Assembly (NCBI RefSeq): GCF_002127325.2
Contig: NC_035449.2
Location: 146,794,931 to 146,858,930 of the forward strand
Source of the DNA: Helianthus annuus
Lineage: Eukaryota > Streptophyta > Magnoliopsida > Asterales > Asteraceae
Length of the DNA stretch: 64,000 bases
Reading direction: 5' to 3'
Part shown: in pieces, positions 1 through 11,731 of the stretch
How positions within the stretch are numbered: the stretch's first letter is position 1
How the letters are laid out: each line of letters starts with the position of its first letter
The notes under the pieces: model-generated
Told to the model about the DNA's origin: nothing
What the model saw: the letters and a program-made list of their open reading frames with translations, nothing else
Database searches by the model: none
Position numbers and translations under genes: made by a program

Positions 1-647
1 GGTAATTAAGCATATGTAACCTAAAATTTTGTCATTTAACTGATTTTGCAACATAATTAAACATGTTTAGGCATATAATACTTGTCATAGGACTAGTTAG
101 GCGGTCCGAACGCGTTTTACGCGAACGACGCGTTAAAGTAGCATAAGCTACCTAAAAGGGTCGAAATGGGTCGTAAGCACTTAGGTTAGGTTTCATTTTA
201 GTAAATAGGCTTTGTTAAACCATATCATATGTGTTCCAACACTCATTTGGTTTACGAAACCTCATACTATCCAATCTCCCGAGTTAGGTCCGGTTATTTA
301 TATAGTTACCTATATTAGGTGTCGTTTGATTTCCGTGATCCCTCTAGCTTTGCTTGGTTGTTGTTCAAGACTTCTAAGCACCCTCAAGTGAGTACATAGC
401 CCCCTCTTTTACTGTTTTTTAAACGTTTTGGGGTGAAACATATGTGCCTACTTGTTACTTTCGTGCTTTCTATGTTTTCACATCATATACTTGCTATGTT
501 CATTAGTACACTATTAGTACATGATTTCATTATGTTTTTATGCTATGTATGTTCATTTAGCGCATACTTAGTACATTGTTTTACATTACATTTTGTCGCA
601 TATGCTCATCCAGCATATGGACACTTTGTTTTACATTTTGAACCGTT

Positions 648-810
648 GTAACCGTTTGACTATGTGAACCTTTTGTGATCATTTGACTATGTGAACTGTT
701 TGTAACCATTGGATTATGTGAACCATATGTAACCGTTTGATTATGTGAACCATTTGTGACTACTTGACTATGTGAACCGTTTGTAACCGTTTGATTGACA
801 TGAACTGTTT
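648..810. repeat. 27-bp tandem repeat, about 6 copies
   Basis: Six consecutive units of about 27 bp follow the pattern gtaaccgtttgactatgtgaa plus a short variable tail. They differ by scattered substitutions. The array lies inside the LTR fragment, well upstream of its 3' terminus. Confidence 0.85.
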
Positions 811-1000
811 GAAATTTGTTTGAACCGTTGGGTTAGGGAAGTGATTAGGTAACGGAGCGGGTGTAATGTGTTAAAAGCATGGTGGATACGCCGCTGGTAC
901 TTCCTATATATAAGTGCTTTTAATACATTATATATCGTTGCGTTATCTAGATCACTTGGGCGAGTGTTATCAAAACAAAGTTATATTACATGGTTTTTCT

Positions 1001-1004
<4 letters not shown>

Positions 1005-1043
<39 letters not shown>
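1005..1043. repeat. (AT)n microsatellite
   Basis: An uninterrupted AT dinucleotide run of about 39 bp inside the LTR fragment. Confidence 0.95.
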
Positions 1044-1046
<3 letters not shown>

Positions 1047-1567
1047 TATTCGAGTTTTTATTACAAAAACGATTTCCATTTTGGGTTTAATTAAACAAAT
1101 GTTTTGGAGTTAAGAATCATGGCTACGAGATTTTTATAAATTATAATCAACTTGATTTGAGTTGGCTAATTATGTCGCAATGCTAATACTTTTCAAAATA
1201 AGGTTTGTTTTTAAATAAGCATTGCAACATGTAAAACGAGCCATGAATCTGACACTCACATAAAACCTATGTACTCGCCGGCATTTTTATGCTGACGTAT
1301 TTTCACATGTGTTTCAGGTACAATAGTTGATGATACTTGATGATGATATTGGTGTATGCTCACATAGGAATGGACGAGGCCTTAGTGACATTAAAAGATG
1401 CAAGACTAGTTAATTATGTTATGTTTCTTTGTTGTTAAGACATTGTAACTCATTTAATTCAATAAAACGAAATTTGTTAAATCCATGGTTGTGAAACAAT
1501 GATTCTGTTACAACACTCCCCGACATTTCCGCCACGTTTTGTTGTTTTACGTGGTCGGGGTGTGACA

Positions 1568-2135
1568 GCTATGATTGTAGAAACAATGTTATGAAAAGAA
1601 TAATCTGAATTTGAAAAGAAAAGATTACACAGGTTTTATGCGTTGGGAATAGACTTGGGGCAACTAACAACTTCGACCCATTTGACCACTTACCCTTTAA
1701 GCTAAAATGCACATAGATGTCCGTATTTTAAGAGTGCTTGAGTTAAAATATAACTTTGGAAGTCAATGAGAGTTGCAACAGAATTGCAAAATAAGTAAAA
1801 CCCATAACAAATTTTACACACACATGTGCAGTTGTGTGTGTGAAAGAGAACCTTCTAGTCTTCTAGATAAACTTCTTATTGTGTTTAGTTTGTAGTTAGG
1901 AATCACTGTGGATCCAAACCAACTAATCCTGTCTATGACCACCACCCTCCTGCAGATGGGGTAATGGCATACATGTGTATCCTAACTAACAAAATGAAAG
2001 CACTTTTGCCTAATATCCAACACTTATAGCATACATGTGACAAACAAACATGATTCCCGGTCACCCTACTCATCCAACCAACATTCACCCAATAAAATGT
2101 AAGCTAATAGATTAAATTCAACACTAATAAGCAGC
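1568..2135. other. Unassigned flank of Copia-1
   Basis: About 570 bp of AT-rich sequence between the LTR fragment and the Copia-1 TSD. No ORF, RNA gene or repeat was recognised. It was contiguous with 34107 onward before Copia-1 inserted. Confidence 0.5.
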
Positions 2136-2140
2136 AATCA

Positions 2141-2616
2141 TGTTGGTGCACTGAATGTTTGTTGACTACGTTTTTATTGAGTCTTAGGTCTAGATAGGTT
2201 GTACGGAGTCGAAAAACAGGATTTGAGATGTTAGAGGTGATTTCGCTCATAATGACATAGGTTTCATTTGAAGCGAAATCATGTAGTTGCTATTTCGCTC
2301 CAGTGTACATGTTTAGAAGGGATTTCGCTCATAGGTACATTAGGTGATTTCGCTTATTCGATCACATGGGGTTTCGCTCTTGGAGCGAAATCAGACATAC
2401 TATATAAACCCATGTGTGATCTTCATTTGTAATGATTGGAGCGAAATCAGTTCATGCTATTGGTGTCGAAACTCTGTCAAAATCTACTCAGAAAGCATTA
2501 ATAGAGAAGGAAATTGAAAGGAAAAGTTGTTGTTACTTTGTCTACACTGATTCCACCTTTGTACGCAAAGATGAACTACCTTAATTGACTTTTTCGGGTC
2601 AAACAACGGTCCAATA
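2141..2616 (+). repeat. Copia-1 5' LTR
   Basis: Starts TGTTGGTGCAC and ends ...GGTCCAATA, where the expected final CA has become TA. It aligns end to end with 33626-34101 at equal length. It carries about 8 copies of gatttcgctc in both orientations. Confidence 0.95.
2381..2409 (+). promoter_or_regulatory. Probable Copia-1 LTR TATA box with adjacent motif
   Basis: TATATAAA at 2401-2408 lies about 10 bp after an inverted copy of the family motif (gagcgaaatc, 2383-2392). The arrangement is repeated in the 3' LTR. The promoter role is inferred from position in the LTR. Confidence 0.5.
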
Positions 2617-2618
2617 AG

Positions 2619-2630
2619 TGGTATCAGAGC
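2619..2630 (+). other. Primer binding site (initiator Met tRNA)
   Basis: TGGTATCAGAGC lies 2 nt after the 5' LTR. It is the standard complement to the 3' end of plant initiator tRNA-Met used by copia elements. Confidence 0.9.
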
Positions 2631-2839
2631 TCAGGACGAGGAGTTCATACTACTACAGCTTGATTCTACCAAATTCTCTTACTTCTACTCACTTCTTCTC
2701 ATACTTTTCTGATTTGAACTGGTTCCTACGGTTGAAATGGACTGAATTTCGAGTATAACGTGTAAAACATAGAAATAACAAACCCTAGAAAGAATCAGGT
2801 TAAAATTCGGACTAAAAATGGTGAAAATTAGCTAAAAAC

Positions 2840-3026
2840 TTGATTTCGCTTTTACGGTCATCGAAGGGGTTTCGCTTGTAATTGCTTGATTTCGCTCATA
2901 AAGACATAAATTGTCTAATTTCGCCCTTAGATACATCCTAATTTCGCTCGTAGGGACACAAATTGCTGATTTCGCTCGAGTGTACATCTGATTTCGCTCG
3001 AAGTGCATTTTATTGATTTCGCTCGA
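2840..3026 (+). repeat. TTTCGCTC motif array in Copia-1 leader
   Basis: About 8 copies of gatttcgctc or one-base variants occur within 190 bp at irregular 19-29 bp spacing. The same motif fills both LTRs. The array is cut by the Athila-like insertion, whose TSD ctcga is part of the last motif copy. Confidence 0.85.
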
Positions 3027-4713
3027 TGATGCGTGTCAGTGTGTATATAATTTTTATATATAATTAAGCCCTTTTTACACTTTTAACCAAGTTTTAAATT
3101 TATAAAACACGATATTCACTAACACTAAACACACATATGGGCAAGTGCACCCATCGTGGACGTAGTATAGTGTTGGTAAGATACCGAGGTCGTCCAAGGA
3201 CACAAGAGCTTTTAATACCGGTTTATCCTCAACGTCTAACCAAATCAAAAAGTTAGAAAAATGTTTTAAACTAAGAAAAATAAAAACTAACTAAATGCTG
3301 AAAAATAAAATAAAAACAGATAGACAAGATGAATCACTTGGATCCGACACGTGTATTAGTATAACCTTTGATTATTTTCGCACTTTTGCACTTGTTTAAA
3401 AGATTATCTTAGTTATTGTAGTAGGCCCCTCTTTTGAAGGCGACGTTACCCTCAACCCAGTAGTTTGAGTCAGCAAGGATACAATCCTAAAGGGTCGGAT
3501 TATTGAAAGATAATGAATTAAGTTATTAATGCAAATTATGGTAGGCCCCGCTTTTGGCGGTGACGTTACCCTCGGCTAAGTAGTCTGAGTCAGCAGGGAT
3601 ACAGTCCTAAATAGCCGGGTTATAGTATTAATAGTAGTTAACTTATGAGGGGGTCAAAGAGTTTGGATCCCCGCCATCCAATACCTATGGGCATTAAAGG
3701 AGATCCTACTAAATTTGACCCAGGTCCCAAGCAGGACCTCTAAACGCTGAACAAGGGCAAGACCCTTACCAAACCGTTCCCTTAACCCCCGACCAGGTAG
3801 CCAACATACCTCCATATAGACCGTGGAGATATGAATGGTGAAAATCTTTTATTTTATATAGACAGTAAAATAATGTCAAGACACCACGGACAAACGATAA
3901 GGAAAGATCACCTTCAACATAAGTAACTAGTTATTAAAGTCATTAATACAAAACCAATTAAAAAGTGCAAAAGATTAAAAATAAAAAGTATTATACTAAA
4001 CACTTGTCTTCACCAAGTGATGTAAGAGACTTAGGCAAACATGGCCTTGATTGTCAAGAACTCTTACGATCAATCTTGGATCCCGAGACGACTCACACAC
4101 TCTACGATGGACAATGGATGATGGTGGTGGATGATGGTGTTATGGTGGTGGTGGGTGGTGGATGAAGTGTGAGAGAGGTGGTGTGCCAAGGGATGAGAGA
4201 GAATGAAACCAAGCTCCTCTATTTATAGGCTGGACAGAACGCTGGACACGGCCCCGTGTCCGCTGGACACGGCCCCGTGCCCGTCTGACACTCTCTCTCT
4301 TCATTAATTGTAATTGCGAATTACAATTAATGCGCCTGCTGTACTTTCAACACGCCCCCGTGCTCGCTGGACACGGCCCCATGCCCAGCAATAGAAGCTT
4401 CTACTGGTTTGTCTTATCTGCTGCTTCCTGGGCACGCCCCCGTGTTCGCTGGACACGGGGCGTGTTCAGACTCTGTTTTCTTCTCTTTGTCTTGGGAGGT
4501 GCCGTTGAGGGTCCGGGCAGTCCACTTTTGTTCCTTTTCTTGTATTTATGGTAGAATTAGGGGTCTTTTTGCTTCTTTTGTGATTTTGAGCTCATTTCAT
4601 CCTGAAAATACAAAAGGAAGACAAAAACACTCTTTTTCCAACATTAGTACTTAAAAAGGGTTAGTTTTATGCCTTAATTGATGTGTTTTATATGTTGCAT
4701 TTTACACACATCA
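3027..4713 (-). repeat. Athila-like 3' LTR
   Basis: Starts TGATGCGTGTC and ends TACACACATCA on the plus strand. It is nearly identical to 13275-14961. Three small open frames in it (66, 74 and 81 codons) recur unchanged in the other LTR. That reflects LTR identity rather than coding. Confidence 0.97.
4244..4468. repeat. Three paired palindromes in Athila 3' LTR
   Basis: Palindromes of the GGACACGGCCCCGTGTCC type (8-bp arms, 2-bp centre) start at 4244 and 4265, 4348 and 4369, and 4430 and 4451. Each pair is offset exactly 21 bp. The first pair lies just upstream (minus-strand sense) of a TATA box at 4219-4228. The same three pairs occur in the 5' LTR. Confidence 0.9.
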
Positions 4714-4728
4714 AATACCCCCACACTT
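4714..4728 (-). other. Athila polypurine tract
   Basis: The minus strand reads AAGTGTGGGGGTATT directly before the 3' LTR, the usual Athila/Tat PPT form. It is followed on the plus strand by a cttgtcctcaag phrase that is echoed at a second PPT-like site (5978-5989). Confidence 0.85.
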
Positions 4729-6605
4729 GAACTTTTGCTTGTCCTCAAGCAAAACTCTTTTAATGTGGCTTACACTCCCAAATGGAATAGGTAGAAGAGA
4801 AGTTTTTTAGCTTGTCCTAGAGTGTCGGGAATCCAAGGTTTGTATAGGTTTTATTTTTATTTTATTTACAATCCTATTCGTCATGATTTATTTTGAACTT
4901 TTCATAAGATAAACTACTTATTTGGGCATAACATGCCTTTTTAAAATTCCATTTATATACAAGTTCACATACCTCAGGGGAGATCACTCAATCACTCGGC
5001 CGAAGGTGTATATTTAAGTGAATCGCTCGAGAGCGGCACGGACTTACGTTTTCCATAGGCTTGCCAAGCGATCAATCCTCCTCCTTTTTAACTTTTTACC
5101 TTTGTAAATATCAAGAGGACTTTTGGGGTGAAGGCTTGGGTTTAAAGGTGGGTGGTTGGTTAGTGGTTAGTAAAAAGGGCGAAAATCGTAACAAGTGGCG
5201 GTCTTCGTAAAATACCTTATTTTTAGTGACATTTATTTTTGAAGTATTTCTCCAAACAAGCTTTTGTAGCTTATGTTTGTTTTTGACTTCATTATTCATA
5301 TATTTTTTTTTTCGTCACGTAAAGGGTATGTTTATGAAAAACCGAGCTTGTTACTAAAATAAGGGTGAAAAAATGAAAAAGGTTTTTGGTGGGTAAAAAA
5401 AAATTGTTTTGGGGGTAATGAAATGAAAGGTTTAGGCTCAAAGGGGTTTTTCTAGGGGGATTTTGGGTAGGTAAAAAAAATGAAAAATAATGGTTTTGAA
5501 AGAAAAATAGTTAGTCCTAATGCCTCCATCATTTACTTACTTGGGTTTAAGTTGGTAAGGACCGGGAATGTATCGTCGTGGCAAGTTCTAGATTTGTAAA
5601 GACCGAGCGGCTATTCACACAAGAAACGAAAAATGAGCATTTAATCTAAATATGTATATTTTTATGCTCAATAAAGGCTCAAAACTCACTTTTGTGGGAA
5701 TGGGTTTTTAATGTGACCAAGCATATATAATCGAATTTTTAACTAGACTTGTTATACCGTTTCATAATTTTCTTATGTTAGTTCTTTTTATCACGACGCT
5801 ATTGGTTGTAAAAAAAAATATAACCCTTTTATAACTTGTTATTCCCAACTTAAACTAAGACAAGTAATAAAAAAAAATGAAAAAGTTTTTGAAAAAATTT
5901 GGGGTGTTTAGCGGTTCCAATAGAGTTTTGTGTAAGGCTTGTTTTAGGATTTTGCAAAATTTCAAGGTTTTAGCATTCCCCCCACACTTAAATTACACAT
6001 TGTCCTCAATGTGTCCAAAAATAAAGTTTTTGGTTGATTAGAATATGTAAAAGTGTGTTTTAAAGCAAAGATTTGTGTTACTGGCGCTCTGGACACGGCC
6101 CCGTGTCCATTGGACACGGCCCCGTGGTGAACTGCCAGTAACGAAAAACTTACAGAGGGTGGACACGGGGGCGTGTTGGGTGAACACGGCCACGTGTCTG
6201 GCAAAAATCTGCAGGTCAGTAGCCAAACAGCAGAACTGGGAGATGGGCACGGGGGCGTGTCGGCTGGACACGTCCCCGTGTGGACAGTCTGTTAGCCACA
6301 AAAATAGGTTTTTCCCCCGGTTTCTTCATCCTAGGGCTGCAAGTGCCAATGTTTAGCACTCTAACCCTTGCATTGCACCTGTTCAATCATTCAATACCAT
6401 CCAACCAAGCACAAACCATCCTAATCTTACCATTGTCAAATATTATCCAAACATAAAGTAAAAACAAAATAAAGATAAAAAGAAAAAGTTAAGGAAAGTA
6501 AATTGTTTGACAAATGGCACGCAGGCCATGAATTGTTCGATGGATAAGAAGGGTAATCAAACCTGTGGGCTCATCACCAGCTAGCCCCTTGTTCCTCCCA
6601 GCCTC
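4729..6605 (-). other. Long 3' untranslated part of the Athila-like element
   Basis: About 1.9 kb of AT-rich sequence downstream (minus sense) of the third ORF. It has no supportable gene. It holds a second PPT-like tract (5978-5989, minus AAGTGTGGGGGG) and three palindrome pairs starting at 6091 and 6112, 6161 and 6182, and 6245 and 6266. Confidence 0.7.
6091..6283. repeat. Three paired palindromes downstream of third ORF
   Basis: Units of the GGACACGG/CCGTGTCC type occur in three pairs, each offset 21 bp. Some units have GGGGGC centres and others GGCCCC centres. Confidence 0.88.
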
Positions 6606-7748
6606 CTACTCCATATCTTCATCACTATCTCCACCTCCGCCTCCCTGCCTCGCCATGTACTCCCGGATGCTACCGATATCATCTTGTATATCGTTGACGC
6701 TGCGTTCGATAGCTCCAACCCGGAGGTGTGTGTTGTTGGCGAGGTTGTAGGTGTTCCTGGTGCACATGAGGTTTTCCTGCAAAAGATCATGTAAACTTTG
6801 GAAATTAGGAAAACCGCCTCCTTGAGAGGAGGATTGACCCGGATCGCCTTGGGGAGGGTATTGATAATGTGGAGGTGGTGCATGAAGAACTAGAGCCTCT
6901 TGCGGGTTCCATGCGTAGCCCTGTGTTCTCTGAAAGCTCACCGTCCCGTCCTCCGCTTCATAAAGCAAGTTCATGGATCGGCAAATGTGATAATCGACCC
7001 GTCCCGACCATGGACTCCTTTCGAAGGATCTTGGGATATTCGTGAAGTGCTTGAAGAGACGGTACACCCATCCTCCGAAGAAGATTGGTGTAGGAGCAGA
7101 GGCAAGGCGGTTCAAGTGCATGTTCCGCAGTAGGAGGTAAGGAACATCGAGAGGCTTCCGGTTGTGGATGCAGTGAAGGACAACCAAATCTTTTAACCTA
7201 ACAACGCCACTACTGTTGTGGCATTGGTTCAGCGAGTACGATAGGAGCCTGTGGATGTAGCGGTATAACGGGTCCCTCAGTTTGGTGCTCTTTGTGCTGC
7301 TTGGGTTGTAGATCCCTTCACCGATTTGAGCCCATGCGGCTTGGCGTTCAGTTGCGTCCAAGTCTCGCAATCCCCCGGTATTCTCTTCATTCCCCGCTTC
7401 TTCATCTTTGTACAGCCCAATGATTGATCCGAACTGCGCCATGGAGGTTCTATAGGTCGTTCCCCCACATCGAAATTCGACCGCCTCGTGATCAAACGGT
7501 TCACATCTCGAGTTGAAGACGAACGTACTATAGAACTCCATTGTGCATTGATGGACCGACCGAAGTCGGGCAGTCAATGCGACGTGCAGTGGACCCGTCA
7601 CTATGTTGTTGAAGCGGTCCAGTTGGTTTACCATTGTCAGCAGATCAGTACATGCCCGCCTTGGATACTCTTCGGGCCTTGTTTGTAGGACCTCGTAGCG
7701 AGCCCTGGCGTCAAGTTCGCTGGCATTAAACCGTGTGAATTTAGACAT
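6606..7748 (-). CDS. Athila-type third ORF (env position), function unknown
   Basis: A 380-codon open frame downstream of pol on the minus strand. The ATG at 7748 begins MSKFTRF; an in-frame upstream start would add 6 residues. The middle of the protein resembles the plant Athila ORF family: a segment reading VEFRCGGTTYRTSMAQFGSI followed by an IGLY motif, then an RDPLYRYIHRLLSYSL block. The C-terminus is Gln/Pro-rich, then predicted helical, then Gly-rich and acidic (GGGGGDSDEDME). No signal peptide or membrane segment is obvious, so an envelope role is not supported beyond position. It is one of two long undamaged frames in this young element. A palindrome pair begins 70 bp upstream of its ATG. 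The family assignment rests on remembered motifs. Confidence 0.6.
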   Translation of the reverse strand: MSKFTRFNASELDARARYEVLQTRPEEYPRRACTDLLTMVNQLDRFNNIVTGPLHVALTARLRSVHQCTMEFYSTFVFNSRCEPFDHEAVEFRCGGTTYRTSMAQFGSIIGLYKDEEAGNEENTGGLRDLDATERQAAWAQIGEGIYNPSSTKSTKLRDPLYRYIHRLLSYSLNQCHNSSGVVRLKDLVVLHCIHNRKPLDVPYLLLRNMHLNRLASAPTPIFFGGWVYRLFKHFTNIPRSFERSPWSGRVDYHICRSMNLLYEAEDGTVSFQRTQGYAWNPQEALVLHAPPPHYQYPPQGDPGQSSSQGGGFPNFQSLHDLLQENLMCTRNTYNLANNTHLRVGAIERSVNDIQDDIGSIREYMARQGGGGGDSDEDME

Positions 7749-8549
7749 CTGAAAAGAATACAGCAAAAGTTAGTGCGAAACATGGAAATTCAGGTTGAAA
7801 ACTGCAAACAGTGGGCTGGACACGGCCCCGTGTTCAGCGGACACGGCCCCGTGTCCAGGCGTCTGTAACACCTAATTTTCATTTTTTCGTCCCGGTTTCG
7901 AAAACCTGAAAATTTTTAGCCTAGTAGCAGCGGTTTCCCCCGAAAATGAAACCCTAAGTGTCATTTTTCCAAAATCAAACCATTTACCCTTTCAATTTTG
8001 TGTTTTTCGGTTCAAGAACAAGGGTTTGTGTTTTTAGTTGGAAATCGGACAAATCTATCAACAATACATGTCTATTTACTTCCTACTACTCTACTCTAAA
8101 CTACTACTAACAATTTTCATCAAAAATTTTGAGTTCGATCCGGATGAACATGAAGAACCCTAGATTTTCCCCAATTTTTGATGTTTTAACTACATGCAAG
8201 TAACTAATCTAACTACTAAGAAGGATAGAATCATACCTTAACGTTGTTAGGTTTGGTGGTGACGTTCGAAATCTGCAGAAAATCGCCTCTAACCAGAGAG
8301 TTTTCGGCGAAACGGGGCGTGTGGAATGGTGTAACTGATAGAAAAAGAGGGTTTTATCCCGACAGTCGCCTCGACACGGCCCCGTGTCCAGCGGACACGG
8401 CCCCGTGCCGGGTGAAGTTTTTGAAATTTTTTTTTTTTCTTTTTTTTTTTTTTTACGTGTTCGTGTGCATGCCCCTTATTTCCGAAAAATGGTTAGATGA
8501 TTTTACCGGTTTTGAACGTATACTTACCTGTAACATGTTGGGTATGAGT
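7749..8549 (-). other. Spacer between pol and third ORF
   Basis: An 800-bp non-coding spacer with two palindrome pairs (starts 7818 and 7839, 8372 and 8393) and a T-rich run at about 8428-8452. No other feature was recognised. Confidence 0.7.
7818..8410. repeat. Two paired palindromes between pol and third ORF
   Basis: Pairs at 7818-7856 and 8372-8410, each with a 21-bp offset between unit starts. The nearer pair begins 70 bp upstream of the third-ORF ATG. Confidence 0.9.
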
Positions 8550-11500
8550 TTATTCGTTGACCGTTTGAAGTGCGATTTCCTCTTCCTCATCCTCGATGGA
8601 TCCTCTGTAGAGTTTCAGCCGTTGGCCATTGACTTTAAATGGTGTCCCATTTCGAGTTTTAATTTCTACTGCACCGTGTGGAAAAACATGGGTGACTGAA
8701 AAAGGTCCCGACCACCTAGACTTTAACTTACCAGGGAACAATCGAAGTCGCGAATTAAACAACAGAACTTGGTCTCCAACCCGAAATTCATTAGATTTAA
8801 TATATTTATCATGCAAATTTTTCATTCTTTCTTTATAAATTTCGGAGTTAGAATATGCATAATTCCTAAGTTCTTCTAATTCGTTTATTTGACAAAATCG
8901 ATTTTTACCGGCAACTTCTAAGTCTAAGTTTACGTTTTTTATTGCCCAGTAGGCTTTGTGAGCGATTTCTACTGGCAAGTGACAACTTTTTCCATAGACG
9001 AGTTTATATGGGGTTGTGCCTATAGTGGTTTTATAAGCGGTTCGAAAAGCCCATAAAGCGTCGTCTAGTTTGTCGGCCCATTCTTTTTTATTTATTCCTA
9101 CGGTTTTTTCAAGTATTCTTTTTAAACCTCGATTAGTCACTTCGGCTTGCCCATTTGTTTGAGGATGATACGCTGTTGAGACCCGGTGATAGACCCCATA
9201 CCTTGTTAATATTTTTTCGAGTTGATGATTGCAAAAATGGGTACCTCTATCACTTATTAATGCCTTTGGTGTCCCGAAACGAGAGAACAACTTTTTCAGG
9301 AATTTTACCACTACTCTTCCATCATTTGTTGGAAGAGCCTCGGCCTCTGCCCATTTAGACAAGTAATCGACTGCCACAAGTATATATTTGTTTCCCTTTG
9401 AAGGTGGGAAGGGTCCCATGAAATCGAGTCCCCACACATCAAAGATTTCACAAACGAGAATGCCATTTTGAGGCATTTCGTTTTTGGAAGAAATATTACC
9501 TGATCTTTGGCAGGCATCACATGTCTTTACAAGGTTTTGTGCATCCTTGTAAATGGTTGGCCAGTAAAATCCCGAATCAAATACCTTTCTTGCGGTACTT
9601 GCGGCACCATGATGTCCTCCGTATGGACCTTCATGACAATGACGGAGTATTCTTCGTGCTTCATTACCATGGACACACCTTCGGATGAGTTGGTCGGCAC
9701 ACATTTTGAAAAGATAGGGGTCTTCCCAAAAGTAATGCTTTACATCAGCAAAGAATTTTTTTCTTTGATGATGTGGCCATCCTTTGGTGACTATACCGCT
9801 GGCTAAGAAATTAGCGTAGTCGGCATACCATGGTTCTTGTCTGCTTTCCATCATTTCCAGGGACTCTGTGGGAAATTTTTCGTTGATTTGCTCGTCCCTG
9901 GTTGTCTCCAAAGCTGGGTCTTCTAAGCGCGAGAGATGATCCGCAGCAGTGTTTTCTGCTCCTCTTTTGTCCTTTATTTCAATGTCGAATTCTTGGAGGA
10001 GTAGAATCCATCTTATCAAACGGGGTTTTGCGTCTTGCTTCTTGAAGAGGTACCTGATGGCTGCATGGTCTGTATAAACTATTGTTTTAGAAAGAACAAG
10101 ATAAGAACGAAATTTATCAAAAGCAAATACCACCGCTAGTAACTCTTCCTCAGTAGTTGTATAATTTTCTTGTGCATCATTTAGAGTTTTACTAGCATAA
10201 TAAATTGGGTGGAAATGTTTTTCTTTTCTTTGTCCCAAGACTGCTCCAACAGCAAAGTCACTTGCATCGCACATGATTTCGAAAGGAAATTTCCAATCTG
10301 GCGCTATCATGATAGGTGCATTGACTAGCATTTCCTTGAGGGTTAGAAATGCTTGATTGCATTCCTTGTCAAAGATGAAGGGTGCATCTTTTTCAAGCAA
10401 TTTTGTTAGAGGTCTTGAAATTTTTGAAAAGTCCTTGATAAACCTTCTATAGAATCCGGCATGCCCTAGGAAACTTCTGATGGCTCGTACGGAGGATGGA
10501 GGAGGTAATCGAGAAATAGTCTCTATTTTTGCTCGATCAACTTCCATTCCTTCGCTTGAGATTTTATGCCCGAGTACTATTCCCTCTGTTACCATGAAAT
10601 GGCATTTTTCCCAGTTAAGGGCGAGGTTAGTTTCCTCACATCGGGATAGCATTCGTTCAAGATTATCGAGGCATTGATCATATGAGTCTCCAAAGATGGA
10701 AAAGTCATCCATGAAGACTTCCATGGTTTTTTCAATCATATCATGGAAAATGGCGACCATACAACGTTGGAATGTTGCAGGTGCATTACATAGACCGAAT
10801 GGCATGCGTCGATATGCAAAAGTTCCGTAGGGGCATGTGAAAGTTGTTTTCTCTTGGTCTTCTGGTGCTATCGGTATTTGGAAGTAACCTGAAAAACCAT
10901 CTAAGAAACAATAAAATTTATGACCGGATAATCTTTCTAACATTTGATCAATGAATGGTAAAGGAAAGTGGTCTTTCCTTGTTGCTTCATTTAATCTCCT
11001 ATAATCTATACAGACTCTCCATCCTGTGACGGTTCTCGTGGGTATTAATTCATTTTTCTCGTTAGTTATTACCGTCATACCTCCTTTCTTTGGGACTACT
11101 TGGACGGGACTTACCCACGGGCTATCGGAGATAGGGTAGATTAGTCCGGCGTCGAGTAGTTTGATGACTTCATTTTTAACCACTTCTTGAACATTGGGGT
11201 TCACTCTTCGTTGTGGTTGAATCACCGTTTTGTAGTCATCATTCATTAGAATTTTGTGCGTGCACATGGAAGGACTTATTCCTTTAATATCTACAAGCTT
11301 CCAAGCGATCGCATTTTTGTGTTTTTTAAGTAGGTTAACTAATTTTTCTTTTTCTATGTTAGTTAATTTAGACGAAATAATTACAGGTAAACTACCATCT
11401 TTGCCTAGAAAAGCATATTCCAAACCTTTAGGAAGTTCTTTGAGCTCAATGGGTGGGTCTTTAGGAGACACCTTATTTTGTGGCTCATCTAGATCAAGAA

Positions 11501-11729
11501 CTTTAAAAGTTTGTTCTATGGCTACCTCTTCATCGACAAAGTGGTCTTCTTCGTCGGTTGTATCGGGTGGCTCAGCTTCATCTTCAATTAGGGGGTCATT
11601 ATTGCCAAAAGGATATTTCATTGAGCGCTCAAGATCTATGCTCCTTTTGAATGCCCCTAATTGAAGAGGTAGATTGTTGAATTTCCGGTTTTTCAAGGCT
11701 TTGTGAGTTTGTACAAAAGGTTTTCCCAA
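8550..11729 (-). CDS. Athila-like Pol: reverse transcriptase, RNase H, integrase
   Basis: An open frame of 1059 codons. The order is RT, RNase H, integrase. RT has the FxDD-type catalytic motif in [12 protein letters not shown] (about residues 340-351). RNase H contains [14 protein letters not shown] and [10 protein letters not shown]. Integrase has an HHCC zinc finger ([12 protein letters not shown] ... CDACQRSG), then catalytic Asp in WGLDFMGP, Asp in ISDRGTHF and Glu in NGQAEVTN. The [16 protein letters not shown] integrase fits Athila. Its nominal first codon is TTG, so the frame is really the downstream part of a Gag-Pol reading frame. It is separated from the protease region by a one-base slip in a G run at 11735-11739. 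It is open throughout, unusual among the retroelements here. Confidence 0.9.
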   Translation of the reverse strand: MGKPFVQTHKALKNRKFNNLPLQLGAFKRSIDLERSMKYPFGNNDPLIEDEAEPPDTTDEEDHFVDEEVAIEQTFKVLDLDEPQNKVSPKDPPIELKELPKGLEYAFLGKDGSLPVIISSKLTNIEKEKLVNLLKKHKNAIAWKLVDIKGISPSMCTHKILMNDDYKTVIQPQRRVNPNVQEVVKNEVIKLLDAGLIYPISDSPWVSPVQVVPKKGGMTVITNEKNELIPTRTVTGWRVCIDYRRLNEATRKDHFPLPFIDQMLERLSGHKFYCFLDGFSGYFQIPIAPEDQEKTTFTCPYGTFAYRRMPFGLCNAPATFQRCMVAIFHDMIEKTMEVFMDDFSIFGDSYDQCLDNLERMLSRCEETNLALNWEKCHFMVTEGIVLGHKISSEGMEVDRAKIETISRLPPPSSVRAIRSFLGHAGFYRRFIKDFSKISRPLTKLLEKDAPFIFDKECNQAFLTLKEMLVNAPIMIAPDWKFPFEIMCDASDFAVGAVLGQRKEKHFHPIYYASKTLNDAQENYTTTEEELLAVVFAFDKFRSYLVLSKTIVYTDHAAIRYLFKKQDAKPRLIRWILLLQEFDIEIKDKRGAENTAADHLSRLEDPALETTRDEQINEKFPTESLEMMESRQEPWYADYANFLASGIVTKGWPHHQRKKFFADVKHYFWEDPYLFKMCADQLIRRCVHGNEARRILRHCHEGPYGGHHGAASTARKVFDSGFYWPTIYKDAQNLVKTCDACQRSGNISSKNEMPQNGILVCEIFDVWGLDFMGPFPPSKGNKYILVAVDYLSKWAEAEALPTNDGRVVVKFLKKLFSRFGTPKALISDRGTHFCNHQLEKILTRYGVYHRVSTAYHPQTNGQAEVTNRGLKRILEKTVGINKKEWADKLDDALWAFRTAYKTTIGTTPYKLVYGKSCHLPVEIAHKAYWAIKNVNLDLEVAGKNRFCQINELEELRNYAYSNSEIYKERMKNLHDKYIKSNEFRVGDQVLLFNSRLRLFPGKLKSRWSGPFSVTHVFPHGAVEIKTRNGTPFKVNGQRLKLYRGSIEDEEEEIALQTVNE

Positions 11730-11731
11730 GA

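Larger units (their letters stand above)
1..1567. mobile_element. 3' part of an LTR (left end outside window)
   Basis: The segment ends in ...GGGGTGTGACA, a typical Ty3/gypsy LTR terminus. It carries the internal phrase cacatgtgtttcaggtac (1303-1320), which recurs slightly changed near the 3' end of the solo LTR at 60348-63661, so the two are probably distant relatives. A short hairpin (CCCCGAC ... GTCGGGG, about 1518-1560) lies just before the end. No PBS or PPT follows at 1568, so a solo LTR or truncated element is likely. Orientation and TSD cannot be settled because the left end is missing. The 72-codon frame at 433-651 has no recognisable features and is not called. Confidence 0.6.

Noticed and set aside
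433..651. 72-codon ORF in first LTR
   Set aside because: No recognisable features, starts in AT-rich LTR sequence and ends at the tandem repeat.
3965..4654. Three small ORFs (66, 74, 81 codons) repeated identically at 14213-14902
   Set aside because: They lie in the two Athila LTRs. Identity reflects recent LTR duplication, and the frames run through palindrome arrays and the promoter region.
6606..7748. Envelope glycoprotein gene
   Set aside because: The position fits, but no signal peptide, transmembrane segment or glycoprotein features are visible.
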